Source: Pohlia nutans
Lineage: Eukaryota > Streptophyta > Bryopsida > Bryales > Mniaceae
Length of the DNA stretch: 64,000 nucleotides
NCBI GenBank assembly: GCA_022496805.1
Contig: CM040094.1
Span: forward strand, 18,809,501-18,873,500
Direction: 5' to 3'
Below are positions 33,401 to 46,647 of this stretch, piece after piece (within the stretch, counting starts at the first letter, position 1; the number at the start of each line of letters is the position of its first letter). The notes below the pieces were generated by a model. That model saw nothing but the letters and a program-made list of their open reading frames with translations, was not told where the DNA came from and searched no databases. A program made the position numbers and the translations under genes.

Positions 33401-36400
33401 GCATTTGGACAATGGTAGAACATCGGGAAAGCATATAATCATTTCTACAGGGCCAAAAATTTAATACAATCCGAATCCTAATATAAAACACATATGGCAT
33501 GGCATTTGAATGATGGTACAACGTCGTGGAAGGCATTTAATAATGTTTAGTAAGTCCAAAATATTATTAGAAGCCCTATCCTGATATAAAACACATGTGC
33601 CAGGGCAATTGGATGATGGTTGGACGTCGTAGAAGGCATATAATCATTTCTTGTATGCCCAGAATATTAATACAAGCCCACTCCTAATATAAAACACCTG
33701 TGGCATGGCATTTGGATGATGGTTCGACATCGTGAAAATCATATTATCATTTCTAGTAAGCCCACAATATTCGTACAAGCCCAATTCTAATGTAAAACAC
33801 ATGTGGCATGGCATTTGGATGATGGTAGAACATCGTGGATGGCATATAGTCATTTCTAGTAAGCTCAGAATATTCATACAAGCCCATTCCTAATAGGAAA
33901 CTCATGAGGGATGGCATTTGGATGATGGTTGGACATCCTGGAAGGCATATAATCATTTCTAGTAAGCCCGGAATATAAATACAAGCGCAATCCTATTATA
34001 AAACACATGTGGCATGGTATTTGGATGATGGTAGAACATCGTGCAAGGCATATAATCATTTCTAGTAAGCCCACAATATTAATACAAGCCTATTCCTAAT
34101 ATAAAGCAGATGTGGCATGGTATTTGGATGATGGTAGAACATCGTGGAAGGCATATAATCATTTCTAGTAAGCCCAGAGTATTAATACAAGCCCAATCCT
34201 AATATAAAACACATGTGGTATGGCATTTGGATGATAGTTGGACATCGTGGAAGGCATATAATCATTTCTAGTAAGCCTTGAATATTAATACAACCCCATT
34301 CCTAATATAAAACACATGTGGCATAGCATTTGGATGATGGTTAGAGATCATGGAAATCATATTATCATCTCTAGTAAGCCCACAATACTCCTACAAGTCC
34401 AATCCTAATAAAAACCACTTGTGGCATGGCATTTGGATGATGGCAGAACATCTTGGAAGGCATATAATCATTTCTAGTAAGCCTAGAATATTAAAACAAG
34501 CGCAATCCTAATATAAAACACATGTGGCATAGTATTCGGATGATGGTAGATGATCGTGGAAGGCATATAATCATTTCTCGGAAGCCGAGAATATTAATAC
34601 AAGCCGAATCTTAATATAAAACACATGTGCCATGGCAATTGGATGATGGTTGGACGTCGTAGAAGGCATATAATCATTTCTTGTATGCCCAGAATATTAA
34701 TACAAGCCCACTCCTAATATAAAACACCTGTGGCATGGCATTTGGATGATGGTTCGACATCGTGAAAATCATATTATCATTTCTAGTAAGCCCACAATAT
34801 TCGTACAAGCCCAATGCTAATGTAAAACACATGTGGCATGGCATTTGGATGATGGTAGAACATCGTGGATGGCATATAGTCATTTCTAGTAAGCTCAGAA
34901 TATTCATACAAGCCCATTCCTAATAGAAAACTCAAGAGGCATGGCATTTGGATGATGGTTGGACATCCTGGAAGGCATATAATCATTTCTAGTAAGCCCA
35001 GAATATTAATACAAGCGCAATCCTAATATAAAACACATGTGGCATGGTATTTGGATGATGGTAGAACATCGGGAAAGCATATAATCATTTCTACTGAGCC
35101 CAAAAAATTAATACAATCCCAATCCTAATATAAAACACATATGGCATGGCATTTGAATGATGGTACAACATCGTGGAAGGCATGTAATCATTTTTAGTAA
35201 GCCCAAAATATTATTAGAAGCCCGATCCTAACATAAAACACATGTGGCATGGCATTTGGATGATGGTAGAACATCGGGAAAGCATATAATCCTTTCTACT
35301 GAGCCCAGAAAATTAATTCAATCCCAATCCTAAAATAAAACACATATGGCATATCATTTGAATGATGGTACAACATCGTGGAAGGCATGTATTCATTTTT
35401 AGTAAGCCCAAAATATTATTAGAAGCTCGATCCTAATATAGAACACATGTGGCATGGCATTTGGATGATGGTTGGACATCATGGAAGGCATATAATCATT
35501 TCTTGTAAGCCCATAATATTAATACAAGCCCAATCTTAATATAAAACACTTGTGGCATGGCATTGGGATGATGGTTGGACAGCGTGGAAATCATATTATC
35601 ATTTCTAGTAAGCCCACTATATTCGTACAAGCCCAATCCTAATGTAAAACACATGTGGCATGGCATTTGGATGATGGTAGAACATCTTCGAAGGCATATA
35701 GTCATTTCTAGTAAGCTCAGAATATTCATACAAGCCCATTCCTAATAGAAAACACATGTGGCATGGCATTTGGATGATGGTTGGATATCGTGGAAAATAT
35801 AATCATTTCTAGTAAGCCCAGAATATTAAAACAAGCGCAATCTTAATATAAAACCTCTGTGGCATGGTATTTCGATGATGGTAGAACATCGTAGAAGGCA
35901 TATAATCATATCTAGTAAGCCTAGAATATTACTACAATCCCTTTCCTAATATAAAACAGATGTGGCATGGTATTTGGATGATGGTAGAACATCGTGGAAG
36001 GCATATAATCATTTCTAGTAAGCCCTGCATATTATTACTAGCCCAATCTTAATATAAAACACATGTGGCATAGCATTTGGATGATGGTTAGACATCGTGG
36101 ATATCATATTATCATTTCTAGTAAGCCCACAATATTCGTGCAAGCCCAATCCTAATGTAAAACACATGTGGCATGGCATTTGGATGATGTTAGAACATCG
36201 TCGAAGGCCTATAATCATTTCTAGTAAGCTTAGAATATTCATACAAGCCCAATCCTAATAAAAAACACTTGTGGCATGGCATTTGGATGATGGTAGAACA
36301 TCGTGGAAGGCATATATTCATTTCTAGAAAGCCCAGAATATTATTACAAGCCGAATCCTGATATAAAACACATGTGGCATGGCATTTGGATGATGGTTGG

Positions 36401-39400
36401 ACAGCGTGGAAGGCATATAATCATTTCTAGTAAGCCCAGAATATTAAAACAAGCGCAATCCTAATATAAAACAGATGTGGCATGGTATTTGAATGATGGT
36501 AGAACATCGTAGAAGGCATATAATCATTTCTAGTAAGCCTAGAATATTACTACAATCCCTTTCCTAATATAAAACAGATGTGGCATGGTATTTGGATGAT
36601 GGTAGAACATCGTGGAAGGCATATAATCATTTCTAGTAAGCCCTGCATATTATTACTAGCCCAATCTTAATATAAAACACATGTGGCATAGCATTTGGAT
36701 GATGGTTAGACATCGTGGATATCATATTATCATTTCTAGTAAGCCCACAATATTCGTGCAAGCCCAATGCTAATGTAAAACACATGTGGCATGGCATTTG
36801 GATGATGTTAGAACATCGTCGAAGGCCTATAATCATTTCTAGTAAGCTTAGAATATTCATACAAGCCCAATCCTAATAAAAAACACTTGTGGCATGGCAT
36901 TTGGATGATGGTAGAACATCGTGGATGGCATATATTCATTTCTAGAAAGCCCAGAATATTATTACAAGCCGAATCCTGATATAAAACACATGTGGCATGG
37001 CATTTGGATGATGGTTGGACAGCGTGGAAGGCATATAATCATTTCTAGTAAGCCCAGAATATTAAAACAAGCGCAATCCTAATATAAAACAGATGTGGCA
37101 TGGTATTTGAATGATGGTAGAACATCGTACAAGGCATATAATCATTTCTAGTAAGCCCAGAGTATTAATACAAGCCCAATCCTAATATGAAACACATGTG
37201 GTATGGCAATTGGATGATAGTTGGACATCGTGGAAGGCATATAATAATTTCTAATTAGCCCAGAATATTAATACAAGCCCATTCCTAATATAAAACACAT
37301 GTGGCATAGCATTTGGATGATGGTTAGACATCATGGAAATCATATTATCATTTCTAGTAAGCCCACAATATTCCTACAAGCCCAATCCTAATAAAAAACA
37401 CATGTGGCATGGCATTTGGATGATGGTAGAACATCGTGGAAGGCATATATTCATTTCTAGAAAGCCCAGAATATTATTACAAGCCGAATCCTGATATAAA
37501 ACACATGTGGCATGGCATTTGGATGATGGTTGGACAGCGTGGAAGGCATATAATCATTTCTAGTAAGCCCAGAATATTAAAACAAGCGCAATCCTAATAT
37601 AAAACAGATGTGGCATGGTATTTGAATGATGGTAGAACATCGTAGAAGGCATATAATCATTTCTAGTAAGCCTAGAATATTACTACAATCCCTTTCCTAA
37701 TATAAAACAGATGTGGCATGGTATTTGGATGATGGTAGAACATCGTGGAAGGCATATAATCATTTCTAGTAAGCCCTGCATATTATTACTAGCCCAATCT
37801 TAATATAAAACACATGTGGCATAGCATTTGGATGATGGTTAGACATCGTGGATATCATATTATCATTTCTAGTAAGCCCACAATATTCGTGCAAGCCCAA
37901 TGCTAATGTAAAACACATGTGGCATGGCATTTGGATGATGTTAGAACATCGTCGAAGGCCTATAATCATTTCTAGTAAGCTCAGAATATTCATACAAGCC
38001 CAATCCTAATAAAAAACACTTGTGGCATGGCATTTGGATGATGGTAGAACATCGTGGATGGCATATATTCATTTCTAGAAAGCCCAGAATATTATTACAA
38101 GCCGAATCCTGATATAAAACACATGTGGCATGGCATTTGGATGATGGTTGGACAGCGTGGAAGGCATATAATCATTTCTAGTAAGCCCAGAATATTAAAA
38201 CAAGCGCAATCCTAATATAAAACAGATGTGGCATGGTATTTGAATGATGGTAGAACATCGTACAAGGCATATAATCATTTCTAGTAAGCCCAGAGTATTA
38301 ATACAAGCCCAATCCTAATATGAAACACATGTGGTATGGCAATTGGATGATAGTTGGACATCGTGGAAGGCATATAATAATTTCTAATTAGCCCAAAATA
38401 TTAATACAAGCCCATTCCTAATATAAAACACATGTGGCATAGCATTTGGATGATGGTTAGACATCATGGAAATCATATTATCATTTCTAGTAAGCCCACA
38501 ATATTCCTACAAGCCCAATCCTAATAAAAAACACATGTGGCATGGCATTTGGATGATGGTAGAACATCTTGGAAGGCATATAATCATTTGTAGTAAGCCC
38601 TGAATCTTAAAACAAGCGCAATCCTAATATAAAACACATGTGGCATGGTATTCGGATGATGGTAGAACATCGTGGAAGGCATCTAATCATTTCTTGTAAG
38701 CCCAGAATATTAATACAAGCCGAATCTTAATATAAAACACATGTGCCATGGCATTTGGATGATGGTAGAACATCGCGAATGCATATAATCATTTCTACAG
38801 AGCCCCGAAAATTAATACAATCCCAATCCTAATATAAAACACATAAGGCATGGCATTTGAATGATGGTACAACATCCTGGAAGGCATGTAATCATTTTTA
38901 GTAAGCCCAAAATAATATTAGAAGCCCGATCCAATTGTAAAACACATGTGGCATGGCATTTGGATGATGGTTGGACATCGTGGAAGGCATATAATCATTT
39001 CTTGTAAGCCCATTATATTAATACAAGCCCAATCCTAATGTAAAACACTTGTGGCATGGCATTGGTATGATGGTTGGGCATCGTGGAAATCAAATTATCA
39101 TTTCTAGTAAGCCCACAATATTCGTACAAGCCCAATCCTAATGTAAAACACATGTGGCATGGCATTTGGATGATGGTAGAACATCGTGGAAGGCAAATAG
39201 TCATTTCTAGTAAGCTCTGAATATTCATACAAGCCCATTCCTAATAGAGAACACATGTGGCATGGCATTTGGATGATGGTTAGACATTGTGGAAATCATA
39301 TTATCATTTCTAGTAAGCCCACAATATTCGTACAAGCCCAATGTTAATGTGAAACACATGTGGCATGACATTTGTATCATGGTAGAACATCGTGGAAGGC

Positions 39401-39664
39401 ATATAATCATTTCTAGTAAGCCCAGAACATTAAAACATGCGCAATCCTATTATAAAACACATGTGGCATGGTATTCGGATGATGGTAGAACATCGTGGAA
39501 GGCATATAATCATTTCAAGTAAGCCCACAGTATTATTAACAAGCCCATTCCTAATATAAAACAGATGTGGTATGGTATTTGGATGATGGTAGAACATTCT
39601 GGAAGGCATATAATCATTTTTAGTAAGCCCAGAGTATTAATACAAGCCCAATCCTAATATAGAA
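30453..39664. repeat. 103-bp satellite array 2 (about 89 monomers) with higher-order repeats
   Basis: Same 103-bp monomer and same orientation as array 1. Higher-order structure is clear. Nearly identical blocks start at 36015, 36633 and 37766 (spacings 618 = 6 monomers and 1133 = 11 monomers), and at 33644 and 34674 (1030 = 10 monomers). The second half of the array is more homogenised in these blocks than the first. The array begins at monomer position TTTCTAG, which is where array 1 stopped, and is cut at 39665 by a reverse-oriented LTR. Confidence 0.97.
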
Positions 39665-40232
39665 TGTCAGGGACACAAGAACCCAAGAACAAGAACAAGA
39701 GAACAAGAACAAGAGCATGAACAAGGACCCATGAATAAGAAGTGCAATAGTACACAAGAGTGGTTCTCAAGAAAGTATATTGAGCTAAATCGATAGTTGA
39801 TCAAGATTCAAGACAAGGCAATATTCAAGGTTGCTTCTAACTTGTGTTGACGAGAGTGAGGAGTCCCTCACCTCGTCCCCTAGATATACTAGTACTAAGG
39901 AAGCTTCTGCAGGGGCTTCTTAGAGATTATGAGAGTCCCTAGGAAGTATCTAGAAGGTCCTAAAAGTCTAAGGAACTATAGAACTTCTAGAAGTATTCTA
40001 GAAAGTTCTATGTCGGTGGCAATATCTATCACGAACTAGTTTTCTCACAATAATTGTATCACTGTGGCAATACCCATCACAAACTAGTTTTCACACAATA
40101 ATTGTATCACTGTGGTAATATCCATCACTAAGGCAATACCCATCACTAACTAGTTTTGGACACAATAATTATATCTCTAGTTTTAAGGCCTAGTCTTTGC
40201 AATACCCATCTCATGGTTTTATGTCCGTGACA
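39665..40232 (-). mobile_element. Ty3/gypsy LTR, inverted copy (568 bp)
   Basis: Begins TGTCAGGGAC and ends GTCCGTGACA. It is the reverse complement of the LTR at 41215-41782 with a few percent divergence, and equal in length (568 bp). Adjacent at 40233-40246, on the minus strand, is the purine tract AGAGAGGGAGGTGA, placing this as the 3' LTR of a minus-oriented element fragment. Confidence 0.9.
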
Positions 40233-40287
40233 TCACCTCCCTCTCTAGCGACGAGTCTTCACGAGGAGTGTTGTTGTGAACTCTCGA

Positions 40288-40731
40288 TCAGAGACGAAGA
40301 AAATCAAAAATATGTCTCATGGTTTCTCCGACACAATCAAGTTGTCGAGCGCGAGTCAAGTGGTTTAAGGGCCCTTGCAACCAGCGATAGTGACCGACGC
40401 CCGCTACTTGAGACCATGCTTGGACCTCTGTATCTTCATTGCAAAAAAGTCCTTCAAATACAGCTTCCGGGCGACCTTCAAAAACAGGCTCTACTTCGAT
40501 GACAATCACCAACGATCTGCTACTAGGTATTTTTCGACGTTGCCGTGGTTCAAGAGGTTCTTCATCTCGAGGCCGTCTTCGTTGTTGAGAAGGTCCAGCT
40601 TCATTTCGAGGCTCGTGTGGTGGCAAAGGATCTGCAGGCTGGTTCGGCAATTGTGATAAAGACAGCTCACGCTCAGACTCCAGTTGCGATTCAGAATCTA
40701 AAGAGTCTTGAAATACCTTCCAATTAGACAT
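40288..40731 (-). CDS. Additional 3' ORF of the gypsy element (147 aa), inverted copy
   Basis: An ATG at 40731 opens 147 codons lying between the integrase end and the 3' LTR. The N-terminal half is hydrophilic and rich in Ser, Glu, Gln and Pro, with an Arg cluster (GPSQQRRRPRDEEPLEPRQR). The rest is mixed. I recognise no domain; it is neither an obvious envelope (no signal peptide or membrane segment) nor RNase H. A TATA box (TTTATATA on the + strand, 40808-40815) lies about 80 bases upstream. The same arrangement is found in the other copy at 46648 and 46732. So the unit is conserved between two insertions, which argues for a genuine accessory gene of this family. Confidence 0.6.
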   Translation of the reverse strand: MSNWKVFQDSLDSESQLESERELSLSQLPNQPADPLPPHEPRNEAGPSQQRRRPRDEEPLEPRQRRKIPSSRSLVIVIEVEPVFEGRPEAVFEGLFCNEDTEVQAWSQVAGVGHYRWLQGPLNHLTRARQLDCVGETMRHIFDFLRL

Positions 40732-40849
40732 ACTGAGAAGAAAAGAAGTACAAGAGAAGATGTTTCTGAGGTTAAGAGCTGTGTTGCTCGTTGATTGCTC
40801 TCCCCTCTTTATATACAGCTCTCAACGGAAGAGCTTCTTGTTGAAGTTA

Positions 40850-41134
40850 TCATCGAATAGGTCGTGGCTTATCAAGATAGCGTCGATGAAATTCCTGTAC
40901 CTTTTGAGGCGCGCCAACGACATTTATTGCTAGTTCCCACGTCCGTTCATTGATGTCGTAACCACGCCAGTGTATAAGATATTCTAATTTGCCTCGTCTT
41001 CGCCGCGAATCAAGTACTTTTTCAACTTCATATTCCTCGTGGGTATCTACTTCAATGCTGAGCGGTGGTGGTTGCTTTCTTCCTGGTATATTCGACTCTT
41101 TGTATGGTTCTAACAATGATATATGAAAAACAGG
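40850..41134 (-). pseudogene. Integrase C-terminal fragment with chromodomain, inverted gypsy copy
   Basis: The minus strand reads the last 88 codons of the integrase, matching 46350-46613 throughout at the protein level. It includes the chromodomain core (EYEVEKVLDSRRRRGKLEYL, IHWRGYDINERTWE). Homology to the longer copy stops at about 41134 (AGGATGTA), where satellite resumes. So this element is truncated at its 5' side and retains only the last part of pol, the additional ORF and the 3' LTR. Confidence 0.85.
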
Positions 41135-41214
41135 ATGTATATTAATACAAGCCCAATCCTAATATAAAACACATGAGGCATAGCATTTTGATGGTGGTTG
41201 GACATGGTGGAAGG
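41135..41214. repeat. Residual satellite fragment between two gypsy insertions
   Basis: Eighty bases of the 103-bp monomer (ATTAATACAAGCCCAATCCT onward), same orientation as the arrays. It shows that both gypsy pieces were placed into the satellite. Confidence 0.9.
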
Positions 41215-41782
41215 TGTCACGGACATAGAACCATGAGATGGGTATTGCAAAGACTAGGCCTTAAAACTAGAGATATAATTATTGTGTCCAAAACTAGTTA
41301 GTGATGGGTATTGCCTTAGTGATGGATATTACCACAGTGATACAATTATTGTGTGAAAACTAGTTTGTGATGGGTATTGCCACAGTGATACAATTATTGT
41401 GAGAAAACTAGTTCGTGATAGATATTGCCACCGACATAGAACCTTCTAGAATACTTCTAGAAGTTCTATAGTTCCTTAGACTTTTAGGACCTTCTAGATA
41501 CTTCCTAGGGACTCTCATAATCTCTAAGAAGCCCCTGCAGAAGCTTCCTTAGTACTAGTATATCTAGGGGACGAGGTGAGGGACTCCTCACTCTCGTCAA
41601 CACAAGTTAGGAGCAACCTTGAGTATTGCCTTGTCTTGAATCTTGATCAACTATCGATTTAGCTCAATATACTTTCTTGAGAACCACTCTTGTGTACTAT
41701 TGCACTTCTTGTTCTTGGGTCCTTGTTCATGCTCTTGTTCTTGTTCTCTTGTTCTTGTTCTTGAGTTCTTGTGTCCCTGACA
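41215..41782 (+). mobile_element. Ty3/gypsy 5' LTR (568 bp)
   Basis: Begins TGTCACGGAC and ends GTCCCTGACA. It follows satellite sequence directly and leads into the gag-pol region. The 3' LTR of this element is not found downstream in the window. The primer binding site just after 41782 (GTTTGACGAGAGTG) was not matched to a tRNA I know. Confidence 0.9.
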
Positions 41783-42058
41783 GTTTGACGAGAGTGACAT
41801 TGACAATACTAGAGCTTGGTCTTTCTTGATAAGAGTGGATTACCCCTTTCTTGAAAGTGCTAGAGCCTTCTAGAGGTTGCGGATTACCCTCCTCTAGGCT
41901 AGTATTGTTATGTGTTGTAAAATTCTTTCTTGATCAAGAGCGGATTACCCCTTTTTCAAGATTGGGTTTTAACATTTTAAAGGTTGCGGATTACCCACCT
42001 TTAATTGTCTCTACTCTTCATAGAATTCTTTTGTTTCCTTCTCTAGAGTGATTTCAAG
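41783..42058 (+). other. Gypsy 5' leader
   Basis: Noncoding leader of about 276 bases between the LTR and the gag ATG. It has repeated GCGGATTACCC(A/C)-type words at about 41879, 41940 and 41987. Confidence 0.6.
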
Positions 42059-43126
42059 ATGTTGGGAGTTGTAGATACGAACCCAGCAGACTTAGCTAAA
42101 TCAAAACTAGACGCCGTTCTCAAAGCCATCGAATCCTTGTCGATTAGGACCAATCAAATTGAGAATTTTGTTACTAGACTTCACAATGATCTCGGAGCTG
42201 GACCTTCACAAACGAGTGTTGCGCCTCAAATTTTTCCATCCGGAGAACCATCAATTCTTCCAACTCAAGAGGAGAATCCATCTCCTCAACATGTTGAGAC
42301 TCCGAGGTTCAAGGAGCCCCGGATTAGCCTTCCAGAGAAGTTTGATGGCACACGCTCAAAATTTCGAGGGTTTGTTAATCAAATCCAGCTTATTACCTTT
42401 CTTCAACCGCATCGCTATCCGACAGACGAATCGCGAGTAGGTCTAGTTGGAACCTTACTTACGGGGCAAGCTCTATCTTGGTTTGCTCCTCTGTTTGAAA
42501 AAAGATCACCGATCTTGAACAACTTCGAGATGTTCTTAGCTGCTTTTGGAGAGGCGTTTGGAGAGCACGACAAGATTCGTTGGGCGACAACCAAGATTCG
42601 TTCTTTGCGATAAGGATCGCGATCTGCGTCTGTGTATGCATCAGATTTTCGACAATTAGTGTGCGACATCAATTGGGACGAAGAAGCACTTATGAGTCAA
42701 TTTCATTGGGGACTACGAGATGACGTCAAGGACCTGTTATTGTCTTTACCTGATCCTCAAACACTCAGTGAGGCAATAAGTCAAGCCGTGAAGTGCGACA
42801 ATCGATTATTTCAGCGACGTCAAGATCAACGTTCTTGGACTTCATCAAAACCATATAGAAGTTCTTCTCACTCGGCTGCTTCGACAAATATTCTAAGCAG
42901 TCATTCGGAAGTGGAAGACATGCAAATTGATGCAGTTCGATTCAAGCCACTTACGCCACAAGAGAAGAAACGACGATTTGAAGAAGGTTTATGTTTGTAT
43001 TGTGGAGAACCAGGCCATAAAGCCGACAGTTGCTCCAAAAAACAACACCGTCATACTTTCAAGACACGGAGCACGTTTGTGGGGGACCATCAACAATCAA
43101 AAAACGAAGAGACCCAGCTACAATAG
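42059..43126 (+). pseudogene. Gypsy Gag with CCHC zinc knuckle, interrupted by a stop
   Basis: The ATG at 42059 starts a Gag with a coiled-coil-like N-terminus, then the retrotransposon Gag core (FDGTRSKFRGFVNQIQ, LTGQALSWFAPLFE). An in-frame TAA lies at 42611-42613. The same frame continues with FRQLVCDINWDEEALMSQFH and a zinc knuckle at about 42993-43034 (CLYCGEPGHKADSC, pattern C-x2-C-x4-H-x4-C) to a stop near 43126. The stop is one C-to-T change away from Gln, the residue that fits the context. Gag forms the particle that packages element RNA. This copy would give only a truncated product. Confidence 0.85.
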
Positions 43127-43129
43127 AGA

Positions 43130-46100
43130 CCGTGCGGTTGGACGAGTTCAAATCACAAGGTCTCTTCCTTTCCAGTCAATCTTCTCGTTGTTTTAACGTT
43201 CTTTTATCTTTTGCTTGTTTGAACTTTCGAACATCCGCCTTGATAGATTCAGGAGCCTCTGCTTGTTTCATAGATGAAGATTTCGTAAAACTTCACAATA
43301 TTCCTTTAGTTAAAAAACCTTATCCCGTTCCAGTAGAAGTAATAGATGGACGTCCCTTAGCCTTAGGTCATGTCACCCACGAAACTACTCCTTTAGAAAT
43401 AGAGTTAGAAGGCCATAATAGTTTTATTGTTTTCAATGTCATTAAAACCCCTACAAGCTCTATCATACTAGGACTATCTTGGCTTAGAAAATACAATCCT
43501 AATATAGATTGGAGTAACCTCAAAATCAAGTCATTCCCTAGTATGATTCCCTCTACACAACCAACTAGGTCCAAACTTCGTCACCCTCAACCATTGTTAG
43601 TTGGAGCAAAGGCTTTTATGAGAGCTGCGAAACATAGCAATCCATTTGTTATTTATGCAACTCCGGCTCGTGAAGAAGCAACTATGGGCACGAGCATTCT
43701 GGATCAGTATAAGGAGTTTCAAGATGTTTTTGAAAAGAAGAATGCTGATATTTTACCGGAACATCGACCTTACGACTGCGCGATTGATCTGCAAGATGGC
43801 GCGCAACCACCTTTTGGTCCAATTTACAACCTCTTGCAAAACGAACTCGTAGCGTTGAAGGAATATATTGAAGAGAATCTTGTCAAAAACTTCATTGGAC
43901 ACTCGTAGTCCCCAACTGGTGCCCCAATACTCTTTGTCAAGAAGAAGGACGGCTCTTTACGAATGTGTGTCGATTATCGCGGCTTGAACAAGATTACTGT
44001 GAAGAATCGATACCCGTTGCCGTTGATATCTGGGCTTCTTGATCAACTTGGACAGGCCAAGATCTATACGAAGGTTGATTTACGCGGAGCTTACAATCTA
44101 GTACGCGTTAAAGAAGGGGACGAATGGAAAACTGCATTTCGAACAAGGTATGGTCATTTTGAATACAATGTCATGCCTTTCGGTCTTACGAATGCACCTG
44201 TCATATTTCAACATTTGATGAACGACGTTTTCCGCGAATTTTTGGATAAATTTGTCGTGTGCTATCTAGATGACATTTTAATCTATTCCAAAAATGTTGA
44301 AGAACATGGAGAACATGTGAAGCTGGTATTACAAAAACTACGAGATGTTGGATTATACGCAAAAGCAGAAAAGTGCGTATTTCATCAACCGCAAGTCGAG
44401 TTTCTTGGGTATATTATTTCAAATGAAGGCTTATCTATGGATTCAAAGAAGATTGAAGCTATCACGAATTGGTTAACTCCTCGAACGGTACGTGATGTAC
44501 AATGTTTTCTCGGATTTGCTAATTTTTATCGAATTTTCATCCAGAATTATTCTCAAATCGCTGCTGCATTGACTCGATTAACATGCAAAGAAAAACTCGA
44601 TTGGGGATTTGAAGCGGAGACTTCTTTTCAAAATCAGAAGACTGCTTTTACAACGGCTCCAATTTTGATTCATCCAGACTTCTCAAAACCATTTTACATG
44701 GAGACTGATGCATCAGACTTTGCATTAGGTGCAGTTTTATCGCAAAAGGGAGATGACGCAAAACTTCATTCAGTTGCGTTCTATTCTAGAAAATTCTCTG
44801 CTGCAGAAATCAACTACGAGATCCATGACAAAGAATTACTTGCTATAGTGGACTTGTTTCAAGTATGGCGTCATTTCCTTGAAGGCGCTTCGCACCAGGT
44901 GATTGTATATACAGATCACAAAAATCTTGAGTATTTTATGTCAGCTCGTGTATTAAATAGGCGACAAGCTCGTTGGAACATGCCATTATCTCGTTTTGAC
45001 TTTGTCATCACATATCGGCCTGGAAAGCAACAAGGATTATCAGATGCTTTATCTCAAAGATCCTATCTTGCGCCTAAAGAAGGAGATGCAGCATATGATC
45101 AACAACAAACAATTCTTTTGAAAACTGAGCAATTTCGAGTTCATGGAGCGACTATGGCAATGCCAGTTGACTCATCATTTCTTGACCAAGTTCGTGCAAT
45201 ATCAGCAACGGACCGTCTTGTTCTTGACATTCAGCGTCGCTCTGATATTGATCGCGACAATTTCAAGTTTGTGGATGACCTCTTGTATTTTGAAGAGCGC
45301 TTGTATATTCCAGAAGATTCTGCACGCCTTCAAATTCTTCAAGCCCGTCATGATTTTCCTGCAGCCGGACATTTTGGGTTCAACAAGACGTTAGAACTCA
45401 TTTCTCGAGATTTTTGGTGGGGCCTCAGATGTGGAAGGCTGTCAAAGACTACGTTCTTTCTTGTGACATTTGTTCTAGATCGAAGAATCCACGACATCGT
45501 CCATATGGACTTTTGCAGCCGTTGCCTATTCCAAAGCAGCCATGGTCTTCTGTTTCTATGGATTTCATCACCGATTTACCTCCATCAAAGTCATTTGACA
45601 CCATATTCGTGGTTGTTGATCGATTGACAAAAATGACACATTTTATTCTTTGCAAGAAGACAATCATCGGAGAAGAGACAGCAAGATTATTTTTGGACAA
45701 CATTTATCGATATCATGGATTACCGGATGACATCGTTTCAGATCGTGGACCGCAATTTGTCTCTAAATTTTGGAGATCTCTCTTTGAAATCTTAAAGGTG
45801 CAAATCAAACTCTCTTCAGCTTTTCATCCTCAAACTGATGGCCAAACGGAGCGGGTAAACCAAGTATTGGAGCAGTATTTGCGTTGCAACATCAACTATC
45901 AACAAGACGATTGGACCGTGCACTTGCCATTGGCTGAGTTTGCGTATAATAATACCGTTCATGCATCGACTCAACAAACGCCATTCTATACCAACTATGA
46001 ATATCATCCAAAGTTTGACATGTTAAATCAGTCAAAGAATGAGAATCCGGCAACTGTCAACTTTGCAACAAGATTATCAGAACTCCATGCGTTGATGAAG

Positions 46101-46613
46101 ATTCATTTAGGAGAAGCTCAAGATCGCTACAAAGCCGCCGCAGATAAACTTAGAAAGGAATCACCGTCATTCCTAGTCGGCGACAAAGTATGGCTTATTC
46201 GGCGCAATATCAAGACTACAAGACCATGTGATAAGTTGGACTATCGTCGATTAGGACCATTCCCTATTCAACAACAAGTCAATCCGGTGGCTTTTCGGTT
46301 GGACCTACCAGCATCTATGAAGGTACATCCTGTTTTTCATATATCATTGTTAGAACCATACAAAGAGTCGAATATACCAGGAAGAAAGCAACCACCACCG
46401 CTCAGCATTGAAGTAGATACCCACGAGGAATATGAAGTTGAAAAAGTACTTGATTCGCGGCGAAGACGAGGCAAATTAGAATATCTTATACACTGGCGTG
46501 GTTACGACATCAATGAACGGACGTGGGAACTAGCAATAAATGTCGTTGGCGCGCCTCAAAAGGTACAGGAATTTCATCGACGCTATCTTGATAAGCCACG
46601 ACCTATTCGATGA
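43130..46613 (+). pseudogene. Gypsy Pol (protease, RT, RNase H, integrase, chromodomain), broken
   Basis: The protease shows ALIDSGASACFID near 43240. An in-frame TAG at 43906-43908 (one C-to-T change from Gln) precedes reverse transcriptase, which is otherwise intact (FVKKKDGSLRMCVDYRGLNK, YLDDILIYS near 44264). RNase H begins METDASDFALGAVLSQ, and the integrase HHCC region follows. A one-base shift near 45415 (in TGGTGGGGCC) moves the frame into 45414-46613, with the integrase core (SMDFITDLP, VSDRGPQF, DGQTERVNQ) and a C-terminal chromodomain (EYEVEKVLDS, IHWRGYDINERTWE). Chromodomain integrases define chromoviruses and bias insertion towards marked chromatin, which suits the location inside satellite. 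Gag and protease are in different frames, so a programmed or accidental shift lies at about 43030-43130. Two stops plus a shift make this copy non-autonomous. Confidence 0.9.
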
Positions 46614-46647
46614 TAACTTCAACAAGAAGCTCTTCCGTTGAGAGCTG

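Noticed and set aside
30665..39522. Similar frames in the right array that look like a gene family
   Set aside because: Same cause: satellite repeats, and 103 is not a multiple of three, so stops recur every few monomers.
19668..39664. CRISPR-like array
   Set aside because: The whole 103-bp unit repeats; there are no unique spacers between short conserved repeats, no cas genes, and the context is eukaryotic.
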